A DNA stretch of 64,000 bases from Bacteroidota bacterium (GTDB lineage: Bacteria; Bacteroidota; Bacteroidia; Chitinophagales; Saprospiraceae): contig JAKQHS010000007.1 in NCBI GenBank assembly GCA_029557915.1, positions 1 through 64,000 on the forward strand. The letters are read 5' to 3'. Made by a program: the position numbers and the translations under genes. Positions 1-8,383 of the stretch are shown piece after piece; the first letter of the stretch is position 1; the number at the start of each line of letters is the position of its first letter. The notes beneath the pieces were generated by a model. It was not told where the DNA came from and did no database searches. It saw only the letters and a list, made by a program, of their open reading frames with translations.

Positions 1-24
1 CCTCACTCCTCACTCCTCACTCCT
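1..24 (-). repeat. Heptamer tandem array, unit CCTCACT (x3+), cut by the window edge
   Basis: Three perfect copies of CCTCACT lie directly beyond the stop codon of the phosphate transporter gene and run off the window start. On the gene's sense strand the unit reads AGTGAGG, and the TAG stop merges into the array (TAGGAGTGAGGAGTG). It is one of about ten such arrays in the window. Confidence 0.8.
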
Positions 25-1012
25 ATCCCAAATGACTTCCTATGTAAAAAAATAAGGCCCCCATCATGGCTGAAATCGGGATGGTGAAGATCCAGGCCCA
101 CATCAGGCTGATGGTGACCCCCCATCTTACCGCACTGACCCTCCTCAGCATGCCCGTTCCTATGATGCTTCCTGTGATGGTGTGGGTGGTGCTGACCGGG
201 ATGCCCAGTTTGCCGGTAACCAAAAGAGTGATCGCTCCGCCGGTTTCGGCGGCAAAACCCTCAAAAGGTGTGAGTTTGGTGACTTTGTGCCCCATTGTTT
301 TTACAATGCGCCAGCCGCCCATCATGGTGCCAAGGCCAATGGCCACATAACAACTGAAGGGGACCCAGTTGGGAATATGCTTCAGATCGGTGATTTGGTT
401 TTGAGCTATAAGGGCGGCGGCAATGATCCCGACCACTTTCTGCGCGTCGTTCCCGCCATGCATCAGACTGAAAAAAGCGGCGGAACCGACCTGCAATTTC
501 CGGAAAGCGCCATCTACCTCATGGGGTGACAGCTTCCTGCAGAGATACATCGTGCCCAGGGAAAAAAAATAGGAGATGACCATGCCGATCAGTGGGGCCA
601 GGACGATAAACAGTAAGATGACCCGGATTTTATCCAGGGAAATGGCGTTGAAAGTACCTGCGTTCGCGATCCCGGCACCGGCGAAGCCGCCGATCAAGGT
701 ATGGGAAGAACTGCTGGGCAATCCCATCCACCAGGTAAAAAGATTCCAGACGGTGGCTGCGATCAGCCCGGCCAGGATGACCATCAGGTTGATGTGTTCA
801 GCATGCACGGTTTTGGCCACCGTGTCGGCGACATGAAGTTCAAAAATAAAATAAGCGATAAAGTTGGCTGAGCCGGCCATAAGAACGGCCTGTAAAGGGG
901 TAAGAACCCTCGTGGAAACCACGGTGGCTATGGAATTGGCCGCATCATGAAAACCATTGACAAAATCAAATAATAAGGCAAGGATGATAATCAGGATAAG
1001 CAAGGTGGTCAT
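23..1012 (-). CDS. pit: Inorganic phosphate transporter, PiT family
   Basis: Inner-membrane, low-affinity phosphate (metal-phosphate) symporter. The 329-residue protein is almost entirely hydrophobic and carries the inverted PiT signatures: NGFHDAANSIATV at residues 19-31 and HGGNDAQK at 185-192, each followed by a serine/threonine-rich loop with His (LPSSSSHTLIGG at 98-109 and IPVSTTHTITGS at 271-282). Length is in the range of short bacterial and archaeal PiT proteins. It is the second gene of a two-gene unit: the DUF47 gene ends 9 nt upstream of its ATG, the usual arrangement in which the DUF47/PhoU-like partner modulates the transporter. The stop codon TAG runs straight into a heptamer tandem repeat. 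Whether phosphate or another oxyanion is the main substrate cannot be read from sequence. Confidence 0.95.
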   Translation of the reverse strand: MTTLLILIIILALLFDFVNGFHDAANSIATVVSTRVLTPLQAVLMAGSANFIAYFIFELHVADTVAKTVHAEHINLMVILAGLIAATVWNLFTWWMGLPSSSSHTLIGGFAGAGIANAGTFNAISLDKIRVILLFIVLAPLIGMVISYFFSLGTMYLCRKLSPHEVDGAFRKLQVGSAAFFSLMHGGNDAQKVVGIIAAALIAQNQITDLKHIPNWVPFSCYVAIGLGTMMGGWRIVKTMGHKVTKLTPFEGFAAETGGAITLLVTGKLGIPVSTTHTITGSIIGTGMLRRVSAVRWGVTISLMWAWIFTIPISAMMGALFFYIGSHLG

Positions 1013-1021
1013 CGTCCTGCC

Positions 1022-1669
1022 TTAAGAATTTTTTATCAATATGCTTTCAATGACGTTGGCGGTATCCAGACAAAAATCAACGGCTTTTTCCAGGTTCTGC
1101 AGGATCTCTTTTTTCTTGATCAGCTGGATCGCGTCCTTTTCGTTCTGGAACAAGTCGGCAATGGCTTCATTATGGATATTGTCCGCGTGTTTTTCAATCT
1201 CATCGATCCGGCCGATGGCTTCGCGTACCCGCCCCGGATCGGTTACATTCTCAAGGGCATGGAGCGCAGCGTCGATTTCCAGGACGGCCGCTTTAATGAG
1301 TTTGGCCAGCTGGACCATCTGGTCACTGACCTGGTCCAATTTATACATCTTCACTCTTTTTGCAGTGCCATCCATGGTGTCGAGCACGGTATCCAGGGTG
1401 GATGCCATTTCATGGATGTCCTCCCGGTCAAAAGGGGTGATGAAATTGGAGCTCAGGTCACTGAAAATAGAATGGGTGATATCATCCCCCTTGGTTTCCA
1501 GTTTGTGCATTTCTGCTGAAAACTCCATCCGGTCGTTAAAATCCTGCTTTGAGAATATTTTATTCAGGAGGTCGGCAGCTTCAATGAGGTTGGCGCTGGC
1601 TTGTTTGAACTGGGTGAAAAATTTGGTGTTTTTAGGTACCAGAAAGGTCAGAATTTTGTTAAAATTCAT
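1022..1669 (-). CDS. DUF47 / PhoU-like Pit accessory protein
   Basis: A 215-residue, helix-rich, charged cytoplasmic protein of the DUF47 family (PhoU-related fold), known as a partner or regulator of PiT transporters. The pattern fits throughout: an N-terminal amphipathic segment, the central E-x-x-x-D motifs of a four-helix bundle (for example KGDDITHSIF and FDREDIHEMA) and a C-terminal helix ending near VIESILIKNS. It is the first gene of a two-gene operon with the transporter, separated by 9 nt. A TAnnTTTG-type promoter lies 22 nt upstream of the ATG. Role in phosphate sensing is inferred from the family and from gene order. Confidence 0.9.
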   Translation of the reverse strand: MNFNKILTFLVPKNTKFFTQFKQASANLIEAADLLNKIFSKQDFNDRMEFSAEMHKLETKGDDITHSIFSDLSSNFITPFDREDIHEMASTLDTVLDTMDGTAKRVKMYKLDQVSDQMVQLAKLIKAAVLEIDAALHALENVTDPGRVREAIGRIDEIEKHADNIHNEAIADLFQNEKDAIQLIKKKEILQNLEKAVDFCLDTANVIESILIKNS

Positions 1670-1691
1670 GAAGGGTCGGATTAAAAATGTT

Positions 1692-1719
1692 CAAAATTAT
1701 ATCTTCAATGTTAACTCAA
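1692..1719 (-). promoter_or_regulatory. Candidate promoter of the DUF47-pit operon
   Basis: On the minus strand a perfect Bacteroidota -7 element TAATTTTG (plus-strand 1692-1699) is preceded after 17 nt by TTG (1717-1719), matching the TTG/TAnnTTTG architecture. The -7 element ends 22 nt before the DUF47 start codon. Confidence 0.5.
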
Positions 1720-1734
1720 TATTAAGTTTTCGGG

Positions 1735-1959
1735 ATGAAATGGTCAAAAATTTGGAGTACCCCCTCCGAGCTGGAAGCATTGGGTGCAAGAGACCTGCTC
1801 GTCGCACATGGTATTGAAACCCAGATTCTGAACCAAAAGGATTCCATGTATATTTTCATTGGGGAATTGAGGTTGTATGTACCGGAATACAAACAGGAGG
1901 AAGCCCGCAAAGTATTGACAATCAATGGATATTTAAATGATCCGGCTTTTTTAAACTGA
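1735..1959 (+). CDS. DUF2007-family small protein
   Basis: A 74-residue soluble protein of the DUF2007 type (putative signal-transducing, PII-like fold by family annotation). It starts with a polar strand (MKWSKIWSTPSELEALGARD), passes through a LLVAHGIET segment typical of the family, and ends with LYVPEYKQEEARKVL, the characteristic part in which a beta strand is followed by a helix that remodels residues in the array of small regulators. No catalytic residues are evident. It lies alone between the divergent DUF47 operon and the downstream lipid synthase; the start lies only a few bases after a near-consensus TAAGTTTT, so the message may have a very short leader. Molecular function is unknown. 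Confidence 0.8.
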   Translation: MKWSKIWSTPSELEALGARDLLVAHGIETQILNQKDSMYIFIGELRLYVPEYKQEEARKVLTINGYLNDPAFLN

Positions 1960-1974
1960 AAGTCCGCGGTTGAC

Positions 1975-2002
1975 TTGAATCCAGATTTTACAGCTACCTT
2001 TG
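1975..2002 (+). promoter_or_regulatory. Candidate promoter of the GGGPS-rsgA operon
   Basis: TTG at 1975-1977, then 17 nt, then TACCTTTG at 1995-2002, a perfect TAnnTTTG. The start codon of the synthase is 13 nt after the -7 element, so the expected leader is under about 10 nt. Confidence 0.55.
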
Positions 2003-2015
2003 GTTTTTTTAGTCC

Positions 2016-2789
2016 ATGATTAAACGTCGGAAGCCCCTGATTTACCCTTCGCTGGTGGCCGCAAGGCAAAATGGCCGGAAGCAGATGGCGGTATTGATCG
2101 ACCCGGACAAATTGAGGCTGGGTAACCTGGACCGCCTGCTCAAAACCTCCATTGACAGCGGGGTCCATTATTTCTTCATCGGGGGCAGCCTCATCGTCAA
2201 TAACATGCTCGATGCCTGCCTGGAAATCATTTCCGATCACTGCGAAATCCCGCTGGTGCTTTTCCCCGGCAACTCCTTCCAGCTCAGCGATAAAGCCGAT
2301 GCCATTCTTTTTCTTTCTTTGATTTCGGGCCGTAATCCTGAACTGCTGATCGGAAACCATGTCATATCCGCGCCCTTCCTCAAGGCCAGTCCGCTTGAAA
2401 TCCTTTCCACCGGATATATGCTGGTCGATGGCGGGGTCGAAACCACCGTTGCCTATATCAGCAATACCAAGCCCATCCCTGCGCATAAAGACGATATCGC
2501 GGTTTGCACCGCGTTGGCCGGAGAAATGTTGGGACTGAAATTGATCTATCTGGACGCTGGCAGCGGGGCCATCCGCCCGGTGAGCGAATCCATGATCGAA
2601 CAGGTCTCCGCCTCGGTGGACATTCCGGTAATCGTTGGAGGCGGCATCCGCAGTCCTGAAAAAGCCCTGGCACAGGTCCGGGCTGGTGCTGACCTCATCG
2701 TGGTCGGTAACGCCCTGGAAAATGACCCTTCCCTGGCTGGTGAAATAGCCAGCGCGATTCATGGTTACTCCCTCCAGCAAATCACCTGA
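2016..2789 (+). CDS. Geranylgeranylglyceryl phosphate synthase-like prenyltransferase (GGGPS/PcrB family)
   Basis: TIM-barrel prenyltransferase expected to join an all-trans polyprenyl diphosphate to sn-glycerol-1-phosphate, making the ether bond of archaeal-type lipids. The 257-residue sequence shows the family landmarks: MAVLIDPDK at 24-32, FFIGGSL at 53-59, PLVLFPGNSFQLS at 79-91, a run ADAILFLSLISGRNPELLIG, YLDAGSGA at 178-185 and the phosphate-binding IVGGGIRSPEKA at 206-217. Bacteroidota are known to carry such group II enzymes; their physiological lipid product is still poorly understood. Only 3 nt separate the stop from the rsgA start, so the two are probably co-transcribed. Chain length specificity cannot be judged by eye. 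Confidence 0.9.
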   Translation: MIKRRKPLIYPSLVAARQNGRKQMAVLIDPDKLRLGNLDRLLKTSIDSGVHYFFIGGSLIVNNMLDACLEIISDHCEIPLVLFPGNSFQLSDKADAILFLSLISGRNPELLIGNHVISAPFLKASPLEILSTGYMLVDGGVETTVAYISNTKPIPAHKDDIAVCTALAGEMLGLKLIYLDAGSGAIRPVSESMIEQVSASVDIPVIVGGGIRSPEKALAQVRAGADLIVVGNALENDPSLAGEIASAIHGYSLQQIT

Positions 2790-2792
2790 TCC

Positions 2793-3737
2793 ATGCCTAT
2801 CCAGGGAACGGTGGTCAAATCAACCGGCAATTGGTACCAGGTTTCCGCCGGGAACAAGATTTACCCGAGCCGGATCATCGGAAAATTCAGATTGGGGGAC
2901 AAGCTGTTGACCAACCCCGTCGCGGTGGGCGATAAGGTGTTGATCGAACTGGAATCCGATGGCCATGGAATCATCAAAACCATTTTTTCAAGGTCAAATT
3001 ATATCACCCGGCAGTCCCCGCGGCAGCGACACCAGTTGCACCTCCTGGCCGCCAATGTGGACCAGGCCATAGTCGTAGTCACCCTGGTACAGCCGAATCT
3101 CAAACAAGGTTTTATCGACCGCTTCATTTTGATGACCGAGCCCCAAAACATTCCTTGCTCCGTTGTGGTCAACAAATGCGACCTGTTTGGGCCGGAGGAG
3201 GAGGAACAATACCAGGCTTTAAAACAATTGTATGAATCCATTGGTTACCCGGTGATGAATACCTCGGCCACGATGGGGACCGGGATTGACGATTTGAAAA
3301 AACATCTCCGCGACAAAATCACCTTTATCGGCGGACAGAGCGGGGTGGGCAAGTCCACCCTGATCAACGCCATTCAGCCGGGGCTCGATCTGCGCACCAC
3401 AGAAATTTCGGATTACACCGGCAAAGGCACCCATACGACGACCTTTGCGGAAATGCATTCCCTGGATTTCGGCGGCAAGATCATTGACACGCCCGGGATC
3501 AAAACCCTTTCATTCAACAACCTTGAACCCATGGACGTTGCCCATAATTTCAGGGAATTTTTTACGGTTGCCCAGGATTGCAGGTATGGCGATTGCCTTC
3601 ACCGGGACGAACCGGGTTGCGCCGTCAAAAAAGCCCTGGACGAAGGCCGCGTCCATCCCCTCCGGTATGCCAATTATTGCGCGATCCTTGAAGAAATAGA
3701 GGACCAGAACTATTGGGAAAGGCATAAAGAGATGTGA
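2793..3737 (+). CDS. rsgA: Ribosome small-subunit-dependent GTPase RsgA
   Basis: Circularly permuted GTPase that checks and releases late 30S assembly intermediates. In 314 residues it has an N-terminal OB fold (about 1-68), then the permuted G motifs: G4 NKCD at 127-130, G5-like TSAT at 157-160, G1 GQSGVGKST at 181-189 and G3 DTPG at 232-235, followed by the C-terminal zinc knuckle with Cys263, Cys268, His270 and Cys276. All residues expected for GTP binding and zinc binding are present and the length is normal. It follows the prenyltransferase gene by 3 nt; the pairing has no obvious functional meaning and probably just shares the promoter. Confidence 0.97.
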   Translation: MPIQGTVVKSTGNWYQVSAGNKIYPSRIIGKFRLGDKLLTNPVAVGDKVLIELESDGHGIIKTIFSRSNYITRQSPRQRHQLHLLAANVDQAIVVVTLVQPNLKQGFIDRFILMTEPQNIPCSVVVNKCDLFGPEEEEQYQALKQLYESIGYPVMNTSATMGTGIDDLKKHLRDKITFIGGQSGVGKSTLINAIQPGLDLRTTEISDYTGKGTHTTTFAEMHSLDFGGKIIDTPGIKTLSFNNLEPMDVAHNFREFFTVAQDCRYGDCLHRDEPGCAVKKALDEGRVHPLRYANYCAILEEIEDQNYWERHKEM

Positions 3738-3802
3738 GGCGGGGTGGCTTCCGCATCTTTCTTTCCCGGTATTTCATCCTTAGCGCATTCTGGGAGATCA
3801 TC

Positions 3803-3810
3803 TACCTTTG
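3803..3810 (+). promoter_or_regulatory. -7 promoter element of xth (near-leaderless)
   Basis: TACCTTTG is a perfect TAnnTTTG and ends 6 nt before the ATG of the exonuclease gene. A transcript starting at the usual distance would begin at or within a base or two of the start codon. No convincing -33 TTG at 17-23 nt was seen. Confidence 0.45.
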
Positions 3811-3816
3811 CCGCTT

Positions 3817-4581
3817 ATGCGCATCATCACTTACAACGTAAACGGCATCCGCGCTGCCATGAACAAGGGTTTTGCCGATTGGGCCAAGTCCAGTAAGGCG
3901 GACATCATCTGCGTGCAGGAAATCAAGGCCAAGGAAGACCAGATCGATGCCGGTGCCCTTAAAAAAGCCGGGTATGACAGTTATTTTTTCCCGGCTGAAA
4001 AACCCGGGTACAGCGGGGTGGGCATCCTGACCCGGATCAAGCCTGACAATATCGTCACCGGCAGCGGCATGAAAGCCTATGATGAGGAAGGCCGCGCGAT
4101 CCGGATGGACCTGGGCGAGTATACCCTGGTCAATTGGTATTTTCCCAGCGGTACCAGCGGGGAAGTGAGGCAGGATGTCAAAATGAAATTCCTCGATGAG
4201 GTGCTGCCCTGGATGACCCGGTTGAAGGAGGAGAGGAAAAACCTGATTGTGGTGGGGGACTACAACATTGCCCATACGGAACTGGACATCCACAATCCCA
4301 AGGGAAATAAAAATACCAGTGGATTTCTGCCGGAGGAAAGGGCATGGCTGGACAAATGGTTTACTTCAGGCATCCATGACAGTTTCCGCTACCTCAATCC
4401 TGAGAAGGTGGAATACAGTTGGTGGTCGGTGCGCTTTAATGCCCGGGCCCAGAACAAAGGCTGGCGGATCGATTACCAATCGGTGACCGATCCGGTCCTC
4501 CCGTTGTTGAAGGAGGCCAGGCATCTCAATGAAGTGGTGCATTCAGACCATTGTCCCGTTCAGCTCGATCTCAAATTGTAG
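3817..4581 (+). CDS. xth: Exodeoxyribonuclease III (AP endonuclease)
   Basis: DNA repair nuclease of the EEP superfamily, cleaving at abasic sites and degrading duplex DNA 3' to 5'. The 254 residues show N7 in TYNVNG, the metal ligand E35 in QEIKAKE, GYSGVGILTR at 64-73, the nucleophile-activating pair D148/N150 in VVGDYNIAH and D244/H245 in SDHCPVQLDL. I chose the ATG at 3817 rather than an in-frame TTG 9 nt upstream because it lies 6 nt after a perfect TAnnTTTG -7 element and begins exactly at the conserved beta strand MRIITYN. The gene stands alone on this strand between rsgA and a DoxX-like gene. Confidence 0.96.
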   Translation: MRIITYNVNGIRAAMNKGFADWAKSSKADIICVQEIKAKEDQIDAGALKKAGYDSYFFPAEKPGYSGVGILTRIKPDNIVTGSGMKAYDEEGRAIRMDLGEYTLVNWYFPSGTSGEVRQDVKMKFLDEVLPWMTRLKEERKNLIVVGDYNIAHTELDIHNPKGNKNTSGFLPEERAWLDKWFTSGIHDSFRYLNPEKVEYSWWSVRFNARAQNKGWRIDYQSVTDPVLPLLKEARHLNEVVHSDHCPVQLDLKL

Positions 4582-4785
4582 CCGGCGGATTTAATCCTGC
4601 AATCCAAACGCAGCGGTTGGTTCAAGTACCCAATTTATCGTCCGCAGCCGGTTCAAACACCCGTTACGCGTACCGGGCCTTTATACTCCTCCCTGTTGAA
4701 GTCTGTCCATGCCTTTCCAGCTTATGGCGATTAAAATCTTCTTAGGGCATGGAGCGATATACATTTACAGCAAAATCAATTCGAA

Positions 4786-5430
4786 ATGTCGCATTTCCGC
4801 AGTTTGGACCAGTTGCACCAGGCATGGATATCCTGGCCGCCGGCTCAGCTTTTTACGGCTTTCACCCGTTGCATTCTGGCTATTGGATTCATCCCTCCCA
4901 GCATTCCCAAAATACTCCACCGTCCTTTTACTTCCCTGCCGGACGAAAATCCGGTTGGCCATTATTTTAATGCTTTGTACGGAACGGGTTTTTATTATGA
5001 CTTCATCGGATGGATGCAATTGCTTGCGGCCGTCTTATTGCTGATCCCGAAGACCGCGCACCTGGGGGCTTTTATCCAGTTTCCGATCATGATCAACATT
5101 GCCGTGCTGACCACTTCAGTGGGTTTTAAAGGGACCTGGGTGATCGCCATCCTGATGGCCTTGGCCGGGTTTTACCTATTGGTTTGGGAATACGACCGGA
5201 TCAAAGCGTTTTTGTTTTATACCCGTTCCGCCCCGGTCTCCTACCTGAAAAAGGAGGGGATACTTCTACCCGTTCTATTCGCCCTGGGTACGGCCCTCCT
5301 GCTCATGGTGGCGATCTCCATAGGCCTGGCCAACCTGGATAAGGTCGCCCTCCTCAAACTGTTTCCACTTGTACTTGGGGGAGCGATTTTTGGGGGGATG
5401 GTGTATTGGCATCACAGGGGTATGCAGTGA
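4786..5430 (+). CDS. DoxX-like integral membrane protein
   Basis: A 214-residue polytopic membrane protein. An N-terminal amphipathic stretch is followed by a helix containing RCILAIGFIPPSIPKIL, then FYYDFIGWMQLLAAVLLLIP, a helix spanning GAFIQFPIMINIAVLTTSV, a helix spanning WVIAILMALAGFYLLVW, and two further C-terminal helices. The first four resemble the DoxX/DoxD four-helix core with its conserved Gly/Pro-rich first helix; the last two are an extension. Family members are linked to quinone or thiol redox chemistry, but nothing here assigns a substrate. The 204 nt before it hold no gene I can support. It converges on parC with a repeat-rich gap between. Confidence 0.65.
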   Translation: MSHFRSLDQLHQAWISWPPAQLFTAFTRCILAIGFIPPSIPKILHRPFTSLPDENPVGHYFNALYGTGFYYDFIGWMQLLAAVLLLIPKTAHLGAFIQFPIMINIAVLTTSVGFKGTWVIAILMALAGFYLLVWEYDRIKAFLFYTRSAPVSYLKKEGILLPVLFALGTALLLMVAISIGLANLDKVALLKLFPLVLGGAIFGGMVYWHHRGMQ

Positions 5431-5618
5431 GGGTTGGCGATCACTATAAAAATTCTGTTATTTTAGTTTTCAGGACAGATGGATCCGGAACGGATGGTCT
5501 GAGCAAACTTCAAGCCAACAGGGGGACTGAAAGGTCGGAGCCAAGCTCCTCCCAAATGAAGGCAAGTGAAGGGGTGACTTAAGTGAAGGGGTGACTCCGA
5601 GTCACCCTTTCACTTAAG
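5431..5618. other. Convergent intergenic region with hairpins and a 17-bp duplication
   Basis: No gene seen. It holds a small stem-loop (GGAGC-CAA-GCTCC, 5537-5549) and, next to the parC stop, a 17-bp tandem repeat followed by its inverted copy (annotated separately). Such structure between two convergent genes is consistent with bidirectional transcription stopping, though T runs are absent. Confidence 0.6.
5564..5615. repeat. 17-bp direct repeat plus inverted copy, long hairpin after parC
   Basis: AAGTGAAGGGGTGACTT (5564-5580) is repeated immediately with one change at the last base (5581-5597), then after one base the inverted copy follows at 5599-5615 with a single mismatch that still allows a G-U pair. 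RNA from either strand can fold a stem of up to about 16 bp with a minimal loop. The hairpin ends 3 nt from the parC stop codon. It may act as a bidirectional terminator or mRNA 3'-end stabiliser. Confidence 0.7.
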
Positions 5619-8243
5619 TCAGAACAGTTTCTTCTGCCCGTTCCCGTTGACAATCTCAAATTCAACGGCGTTTTTGCCGGTGGGCGCGGAACCGCCTGCC
5701 GTGTTTTCCTTTGGCCGGATACCGGTCAGTTTATATTCGCTCAGCCGGTTGCCCAGGGCTTTCCAGCCCTTGACATCGATGAATTCGGAAAGGCGGATCT
5801 CCCGGGAATGTTTTTGATTCTTCGCTTTCCAGCTGTATTCGATCACCGGGTCTTCTCCGGCCTGGGCGTACAGCAGCCGGGAATCCTTATGCTCGGTGAT
5901 GAATTTAAAGCGGGATCCGGTGGTAGTGGTTTCGATCAAAAACCGTTTGACCATCGTCCATCCTTTGTCCCCATCATAATAGACCGCCCCAATGGGGATT
6001 TCCGGTTCAAATTTTCCGATCCAGATCAGTTCGTCCGCATTATATCTCAGGCTCATTTCCACGGGGTTGAGCTGATAGCTGCCGTCATTCCACAGGCTGA
6101 GGATCAGGTCTCCGGTGTCAAATTCTCCGATGGCTTTACCTCTTTCGTCCGTGTTCAGGCGGCCGGTGACTTCATCCAGCCAGATGGCCTGGGCGCCGAG
6201 TGAGCTCTTCCCTTTTTCTTTCAGGTCCACCCGTTTCACCGGGTACTTGGTGACGGTAATCCCCTTGGACCCGCGTCCCTGGATCTCGAGGCCGGCGAAA
6301 TCAAAGTCAAACTGTTTGATCCGTGCGGTGCAGCCCTGGGAGAGCTGGATGCCTACGATTTCAGATTCACCGTTGGGGTTGGCGCTGAGGTATAAGAGCC
6401 GGCTTTCCTTGTGATCGGTCGCTATCGGGTATTCCTTGTCCCGGGTGACCCCGCCGATCTGGAACCTTTTGGCAAAAGCCTTGCCGCTTTCCCCGTCCAG
6501 ATAGATCACATTATAAACGGTGCGGTCTTCATTTTTTTTCCAGACGTTGACGTATTTCAGGTCCTTGCCCATGAAGACCTTTTCCCCGATGCGGGAGACG
6601 ATCATCTTGCCGTCTTTGCGAAAGGCTACGATATCGTCGATGTCGCTGCATTCTCCGACCAGCCGGGATTGATCTTTCTTCAGCCCCCATCCGATGAATC
6701 CTTCTTTGTCATCCGCGTACAATTTGGTGTTGTTGGCCACTACGGTATGGGCCTGGATGTTTTCAAACTGGGTGATGGTGGTCCTCCTTTCCTTGCCTTC
6801 CCCGTATTTTTTTCGGAGGTGTTCAAACCAGGCAATGGTATATTCGACAAGGTGTCTCAGGTCGTAATGGACCTGTTCCAGCGATTTTTCGGTCTCCAGG
6901 ATCAGTTCATCGGCCTTGAAGGTATTGTATTTGGAAATCCGCTTGATGCGTATTTCCGTGAGCCGGGCTACATCTTCATCGGTGATCTCTCTCCACAGTT
7001 TTAAGCGCTTGTCCCTGGGGCCGGGGTTTTCAGAAGGGGTGGCCACGTATTTTTTCAATTCCAGGTGAATGGTTTCCACCACTTCCTCCCAGCTCTCACA
7101 TTCTTCGATTTCGTGATAGATCCGGTTTTCGATGAAGATCTTTTCCAGGTTTGCAAAATGCCAGACCTCGGTGAGTTCATCCCTTTTGATTTCCAGTTCC
7201 TGTCTCAGCAGGTTCTTGGTGGAGTCGACGTTGTGCCGGAGAATGTCGGCGACGCATACAAACCTCGGCTTTTGGTCCACGATGACGCAGGCATTGGGCG
7301 ATACGGAAAGCTGGCAGTCGGTGAAGGCATACAAGGCGTCGATGGTCACATCCGGGGAAACCCCCGGTTGCAGTTCGATGGCGATTTCAATCTCAGCGGC
7401 GGTATTGTCCGTGATTTTTTTGATTTTGATCTTCCCTTTTTCATTCGCTTTCAGGATGCTTTCGATCAGCGAGGAGGTGGTCGTGCCAAAGGGAATTTCC
7501 GTGATCAGGAGGTTTTTTTTATCCACCGCTTCGATCTTCGCGCGGATTTTCACCCGGCCTCCCCGCTGCCCGTCCTCATATTCTGAAACATCGATGCTGC
7601 CCGCAGTCTGAAAATCCGGATACAATTTGAATTTTTTTCCTTCGAGGTATTTCACGGCCGCGTCGATGATTTCTATAAAATTGTGCGGAAGGATTTTGGT
7701 GGAAAGGCCCACCGCGATTCCCTCCACGCCCTGGGCCAGCAGGATTGGGAATTTCGACGGGAGGAAGGCGGGTTCTTTACGGCGGCCGTCGTAGGACAAC
7801 AACCATCCGGTGGTTTTGGGGTTAAATAAAACCTCCAGCGCAAATTTGGTCAGCCGCGCTTCAATATAACGCGGAGCCGCGGCGCTGGCCCCGGTGCGTG
7901 CATCCCCCCAATTGCCCTGGGTATCGATCAGGAGCTCCATCTGGCCAAGGTTGACCAGGGCATCCCGGATGGCGGCATCCCCGTGCGGGTGATACTGCAT
8001 GGTATGGCCGATCACGTTGGCCACCTTATTGTACCTGCCATCGTCGATTTCGTACAAAGCGTGCAGGATCCTCCTTTGCACGGGTTTGAGACCGTCCTGG
8101 ATCGCGGGCACGGCTCTTTCCAGGATTACATAAGACGCATAATCCAGGAAATAGGACTCGTACATGCTGGTCAGGGAGGTGATTTTGATGCCTTCTGCCC
8201 CTTTGGGTACCGGGATGATGGGCGGCGCTTTTTTCTTTGACAT
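5619..8243 (-). CDS. parC: DNA topoisomerase IV subunit A (ParC/GyrA family)
   Basis: Type IIA topoisomerase breakage-reunion subunit, partner of a ParE ATPase not encoded here. In 874 residues the N-terminal winged-helix domain is clear: AVPAIQDGLKPVQRRIL at 44-60, the HPHGDAAI motif at 85-92 and catalytic Tyr126 in APRYIEAR, preceded by GNWGDARTGASAA. A coiled-coil tower region with DNA gate follows to about residue 480, then a beta-pinwheel-like C-terminal half. The absence of a recognisable GyrA box and the ParC-like spacing favour topoisomerase IV over gyrase, but the two are hard to separate by eye. A perfect -7 element lies 19 nt upstream of the ATG. The C-terminal tail is Lys/Glu-rich and ends in an unusual NGNGQKKLF. 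Confidence 0.9.
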   Translation of the reverse strand: MSKKKAPPIIPVPKGAEGIKITSLTSMYESYFLDYASYVILERAVPAIQDGLKPVQRRILHALYEIDDGRYNKVANVIGHTMQYHPHGDAAIRDALVNLGQMELLIDTQGNWGDARTGASAAAPRYIEARLTKFALEVLFNPKTTGWLLSYDGRRKEPAFLPSKFPILLAQGVEGIAVGLSTKILPHNFIEIIDAAVKYLEGKKFKLYPDFQTAGSIDVSEYEDGQRGGRVKIRAKIEAVDKKNLLITEIPFGTTTSSLIESILKANEKGKIKIKKITDNTAAEIEIAIELQPGVSPDVTIDALYAFTDCQLSVSPNACVIVDQKPRFVCVADILRHNVDSTKNLLRQELEIKRDELTEVWHFANLEKIFIENRIYHEIEECESWEEVVETIHLELKKYVATPSENPGPRDKRLKLWREITDEDVARLTEIRIKRISKYNTFKADELILETEKSLEQVHYDLRHLVEYTIAWFEHLRKKYGEGKERRTTITQFENIQAHTVVANNTKLYADDKEGFIGWGLKKDQSRLVGECSDIDDIVAFRKDGKMIVSRIGEKVFMGKDLKYVNVWKKNEDRTVYNVIYLDGESGKAFAKRFQIGGVTRDKEYPIATDHKESRLLYLSANPNGESEIVGIQLSQGCTARIKQFDFDFAGLEIQGRGSKGITVTKYPVKRVDLKEKGKSSLGAQAIWLDEVTGRLNTDERGKAIGEFDTGDLILSLWNDGSYQLNPVEMSLRYNADELIWIGKFEPEIPIGAVYYDGDKGWTMVKRFLIETTTTGSRFKFITEHKDSRLLYAQAGEDPVIEYSWKAKNQKHSREIRLSEFIDVKGWKALGNRLSEYKLTGIRPKENTAGGSAPTGKNAVEFEIVNGNGQKKLF

Positions 8244-8262
8244 GGCTTGTAGTTTTCCGGAG

Positions 8263-8270
8263 CAAACATA
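8263..8270 (-). promoter_or_regulatory. -7 promoter element of parC
   Basis: On the minus strand TATGTTTG matches TAnnTTTG perfectly and ends 19 nt before the parC ATG. A well-placed -33 TTG was not found, so confidence is moderate. Confidence 0.4.
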
Positions 8271-8383
8271 TTAAAATTAGTAATAATCTGAAAACAAGGC
8301 ATGGGCCTGAGCCCGTTGACGGGCAAGGAATCCCCTTTTTTTGCCAAAGCGTTAAAATCGACGACCGGCAAAGCAGCAAGGGC

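Noticed and set aside
1722-2780. 352-codon open frame antisense to the GGGPS gene
   Set aside because: It overlaps a well supported gene on the other strand and shows no domain.
4582-4785. tRNA-like pieces (GGTTCAAGTACC, GGTTCAAACACC)
   Set aside because: The T-arm-like words occur, but no acceptor, D-arm or anticodon stem can be built around them.
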